Shown: positions 11,966 to 13,309 of the stretch, piece after piece
How positions within the stretch are numbered: position 1 is the stretch's first letter
Layout: each line of letters begins with the position of its first letter
Made by a program: the position numbers and the translations under genes
Notes under the pieces: generated by a model
Database searches by the model: none
What the model was told of the DNA's origin: nothing
Seen by the model: only the letters and a program-made list of their open reading frames with translations
NCBI GenBank assembly: GCA_945788155.1
Contig: CALZKX010000056.1
Coordinates: forward strand, 1 to 13,309
Length of the DNA stretch: 13,309 bases
DNA from: an uncultured Flavobacteriaceae bacterium
GTDB lineage: Bacteria > Bacteroidota > Bacteroidia > Flavobacteriales > Flavobacteriaceae
Reading direction: 5' to 3'

Positions 11966-13309
11966 CTAGGATAAGCCTGAAATCACGCCATCTTTATCAA
12001 TAGACATGCCTTCCGATGCTGGAACAGCAGGAAGTCCAGGCATTCGCATCATTTTCCCTAAAATTGGAATAATAAATTGCGCACCAGCTGCAATCTCAAT
12101 TTCACGAACGGTTACTTTAAAACCAGTTGGTCTTCCAATAAGCTTATCGTCATCAGAGAATGATTTCTGTGTTTTTGCCATGCAAATTGCAAAATCATTA
12201 AAACCAAGATTGTTAATTCGTCTTAAATTTAATTCGGCCTTTTTATCATAAATCACGCCATCGGCTCCATAAATTTCTTTGGCAATAGTTTCAATTTTTT
12301 CTTTTACAGGGCTTTTCCAATCATAAAGTGGCTTGTACTGTGTGGCTTTATTTTCAACTATGTTTACAACTGCATTTGCTAGGTCTTTTGTGCCTTTACC
12401 ACCTTTTGCCCAGCCTTCCGACAGGACAGCCTGAACACCTAAACTTTCACAAGCAGTTTTTACGAAATTAATTTCTTCTTCAGAATCTGAAATAAACGCA
12501 TTGATTGCTACAACAGGTTCAATATTGTATTTTCTAATGTTTTCAATGTGTTTTTCTAGATTTTTAAAACCTTCTTTAACAGCATCTAAATTAGGTATGT
12601 TGTAATTTTCTTTTTGAACACCACCATGATGGCGTAACGCTCTTACTGTGGCAACCAATACGACACATTTTGGGTTCAATCCAGCATAAGCCGATTTAAT
12701 GTTCAAGAATTTTTCAGCACCAAGATCTGCTCCAAAACCTGCTTCGGTTACCACATAATTAGATAAAGATAATCCCATTTTAGTAGCAATAATAGTGTTT
12801 GTTCCCTGTGCAATATTTGCAAAAGGACCACCATGAATAATTGCTGGATTCTCTTCTAAAGTTTGTACTAAGTTTGGCTTAATGGCATCTTTTAATAAAA
12901 TTGCCATAGCATTTTCGGCCTTTAAATCTCTGGCAAAAATGGGTTTTCTGTCAAAAGTAAACCCAATAAAAATATCTCCAAGACGTTTCTTTAAATCTTC
13001 AAAATTGGTTGCCATACATAAAATTGCCATCACTTCGGAAGCTGGAGTGATGTTAAAGCCATCTTCACGAGGAATACCATTTGCAGTACCACCAAGACCA
13101 ATGGTTATTTGGCGTAATGCACGATCGTTCATATCGATAACACGTTTCCATAAAATGGTTCGAGGATCTATGTTTAAGTTTTGTGTTTTACTTTGTAGGT
13201 TATTATCTATTAATGCAGCCAGTAAATTATTCGCTTTTTCAACAGCATTAAAATCACCTGTAAAATGCAAATTAATATCTTCCATTGGCACTACTTGAGA
13301 GTAGCCACC
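11966..13309 (-). CDS. fhs: Formate-tetrahydrofolate ligase, C-terminal 447 residues (5' end outside window)
   Basis: The enzyme joins formate to tetrahydrofolate using ATP, giving 10-formyl-THF for purine and one-carbon metabolism in the cytoplasm. The frame stays open to the window edge, beginning GGYSQVVPMEDINLHFTGD, a highly conserved family motif, so the GTG at 13291 is not a start. The family is about 555 residues long, so roughly 110 N-terminal residues, including the nucleotide-binding P-loop, lie outside. Recognisable segments are PREDGFNITPASEVMAILC, the GGPFANIAQGTNTIIA loop, EAGFGADLGAEKF, RALRHHGG, VVAINAF, LSEGWAKGGKG, and the C-terminal PTGFKVTVREIEIAAGAQF and PGLPAVPASEGMSID. 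The stop is TAG at 11966-11968. The gene is convergent with the DUF4412-like gene, and the palindromic repeat between them should act as its terminator. No defect is seen. Confidence 0.97.
   Translation of the reverse strand, partial: GGYSQVVPMEDINLHFTGDFNAVEKANNLLAALIDNNLQSKTQNLNIDPRTILWKRVIDMNDRALRQITIGLGGTANGIPREDGFNITPASEVMAILCMATNFEDLKKRLGDIFIGFTFDRKPIFARDLKAENAMAILLKDAIKPNLVQTLEENPAIIHGGPFANIAQGTNTIIATKMGLSLSNYVVTEAGFGADLGAEKFLNIKSAYAGLNPKCVVLVATVRALRHHGGVQKENYNIPNLDAVKEGFKNLEKHIENIRKYNIEPVVAINAFISDSEEEINFVKTACESLGVQAVLSEGWAKGGKGTKDLANAVVNIVENKATQYKPLYDWKSPVKEKIETIAKEIYGADGVIYDKKAELNLRRINNLGFNDFAICMAKTQKSFSDDDKLIGRPTGFKVTVREIEIAAGAQFIIPILGKMMRMPGLPAVPASEGMSIDKDGVISGLS

Noticed and set aside
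12882..13298. Plus-strand 138-codon frame opposite the formate-tetrahydrofolate ligase gene
   Set aside because: It is antisense to a highly conserved coding region, and no independent signal supports it.
1..13309. tRNA, rRNA or riboswitch genes
   Set aside because: No cloverleaf, rRNA segment or recognised riboswitch motif was seen in any gap on reading both strands by eye.

Overview
The window is AT-rich chromosomal DNA from a member of the Bacteroidota, almost certainly a flavobacterium (Flavobacteriaceae). The support is the style of GyrB and malate dehydrogenase, DUF4412- and DUF6588-type secreted proteins, an ECF sigma/FecR/TonB-receptor cluster with an STN domain, TAnnTTTG-type -7 promoter boxes and the absence of clear Shine-Dalgarno sequences. 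Genus cannot be fixed from the sequence alone.

Layout. (1) 1-1248: the 3' part of gyrB, ended by a hairpin. (2) 1348-1806, minus: a small secreted His/Tyr-rich protein. (3) 1807-2165: gene-free. It holds an ECF-type promoter, a 167-bp MITE-like element (18-bp perfect terminal inverted repeats, 9-bp target duplication, a 33-bp internal palindrome) and a strong terminator. (4) 2166-4746, minus: three consecutive envelope genes, which are a repeat-containing lipoprotein, a zinc-metalloprotease lipoprotein and a small outer-membrane beta-barrel. (5) 4940-8955, plus: ECF sigma factor, FecR-like anti-sigma factor and an 850-residue TonB-dependent receptor with STN, carboxypeptidase-regulatory-like and plug domains. 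(6) 9051-10064: a DUF6588-like secreted or outer-membrane protein. (7) 10179-11788: malate dehydrogenase and a DUF4412-like secreted protein, probably one operon. (8) 11801-11949: a 149-bp imperfect palindromic repeat between convergent genes. (9) 11966-13309, minus: formate-tetrahydrofolate ligase, cut by the window edge at its N-terminus.

The most interesting part is 1348-8955. It is a cell-surface-signalling locus whose promoters can be read directly. A 30-bp element, GTAGGGTAAAT-N10-TTGTCTTA(C/T), occurs three times with identical length. It lies upstream of the His/Tyr-rich gene, upstream of the lipoprotein-protease-barrel set, and between the sigma gene and fecR. Its GTC-containing -10-like half and its spacing fit an ECF sigma promoter, so the likely target set of the sigma factor encoded here lies around it. 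I infer that the receptor senses a ligand at the outer membrane, signals through STN and FecR, and releases the sigma factor to express the receptor operon and three or four secreted or surface proteins. No copy precedes the sigma gene itself, which has a housekeeping-type box instead. The ligand is unknown.
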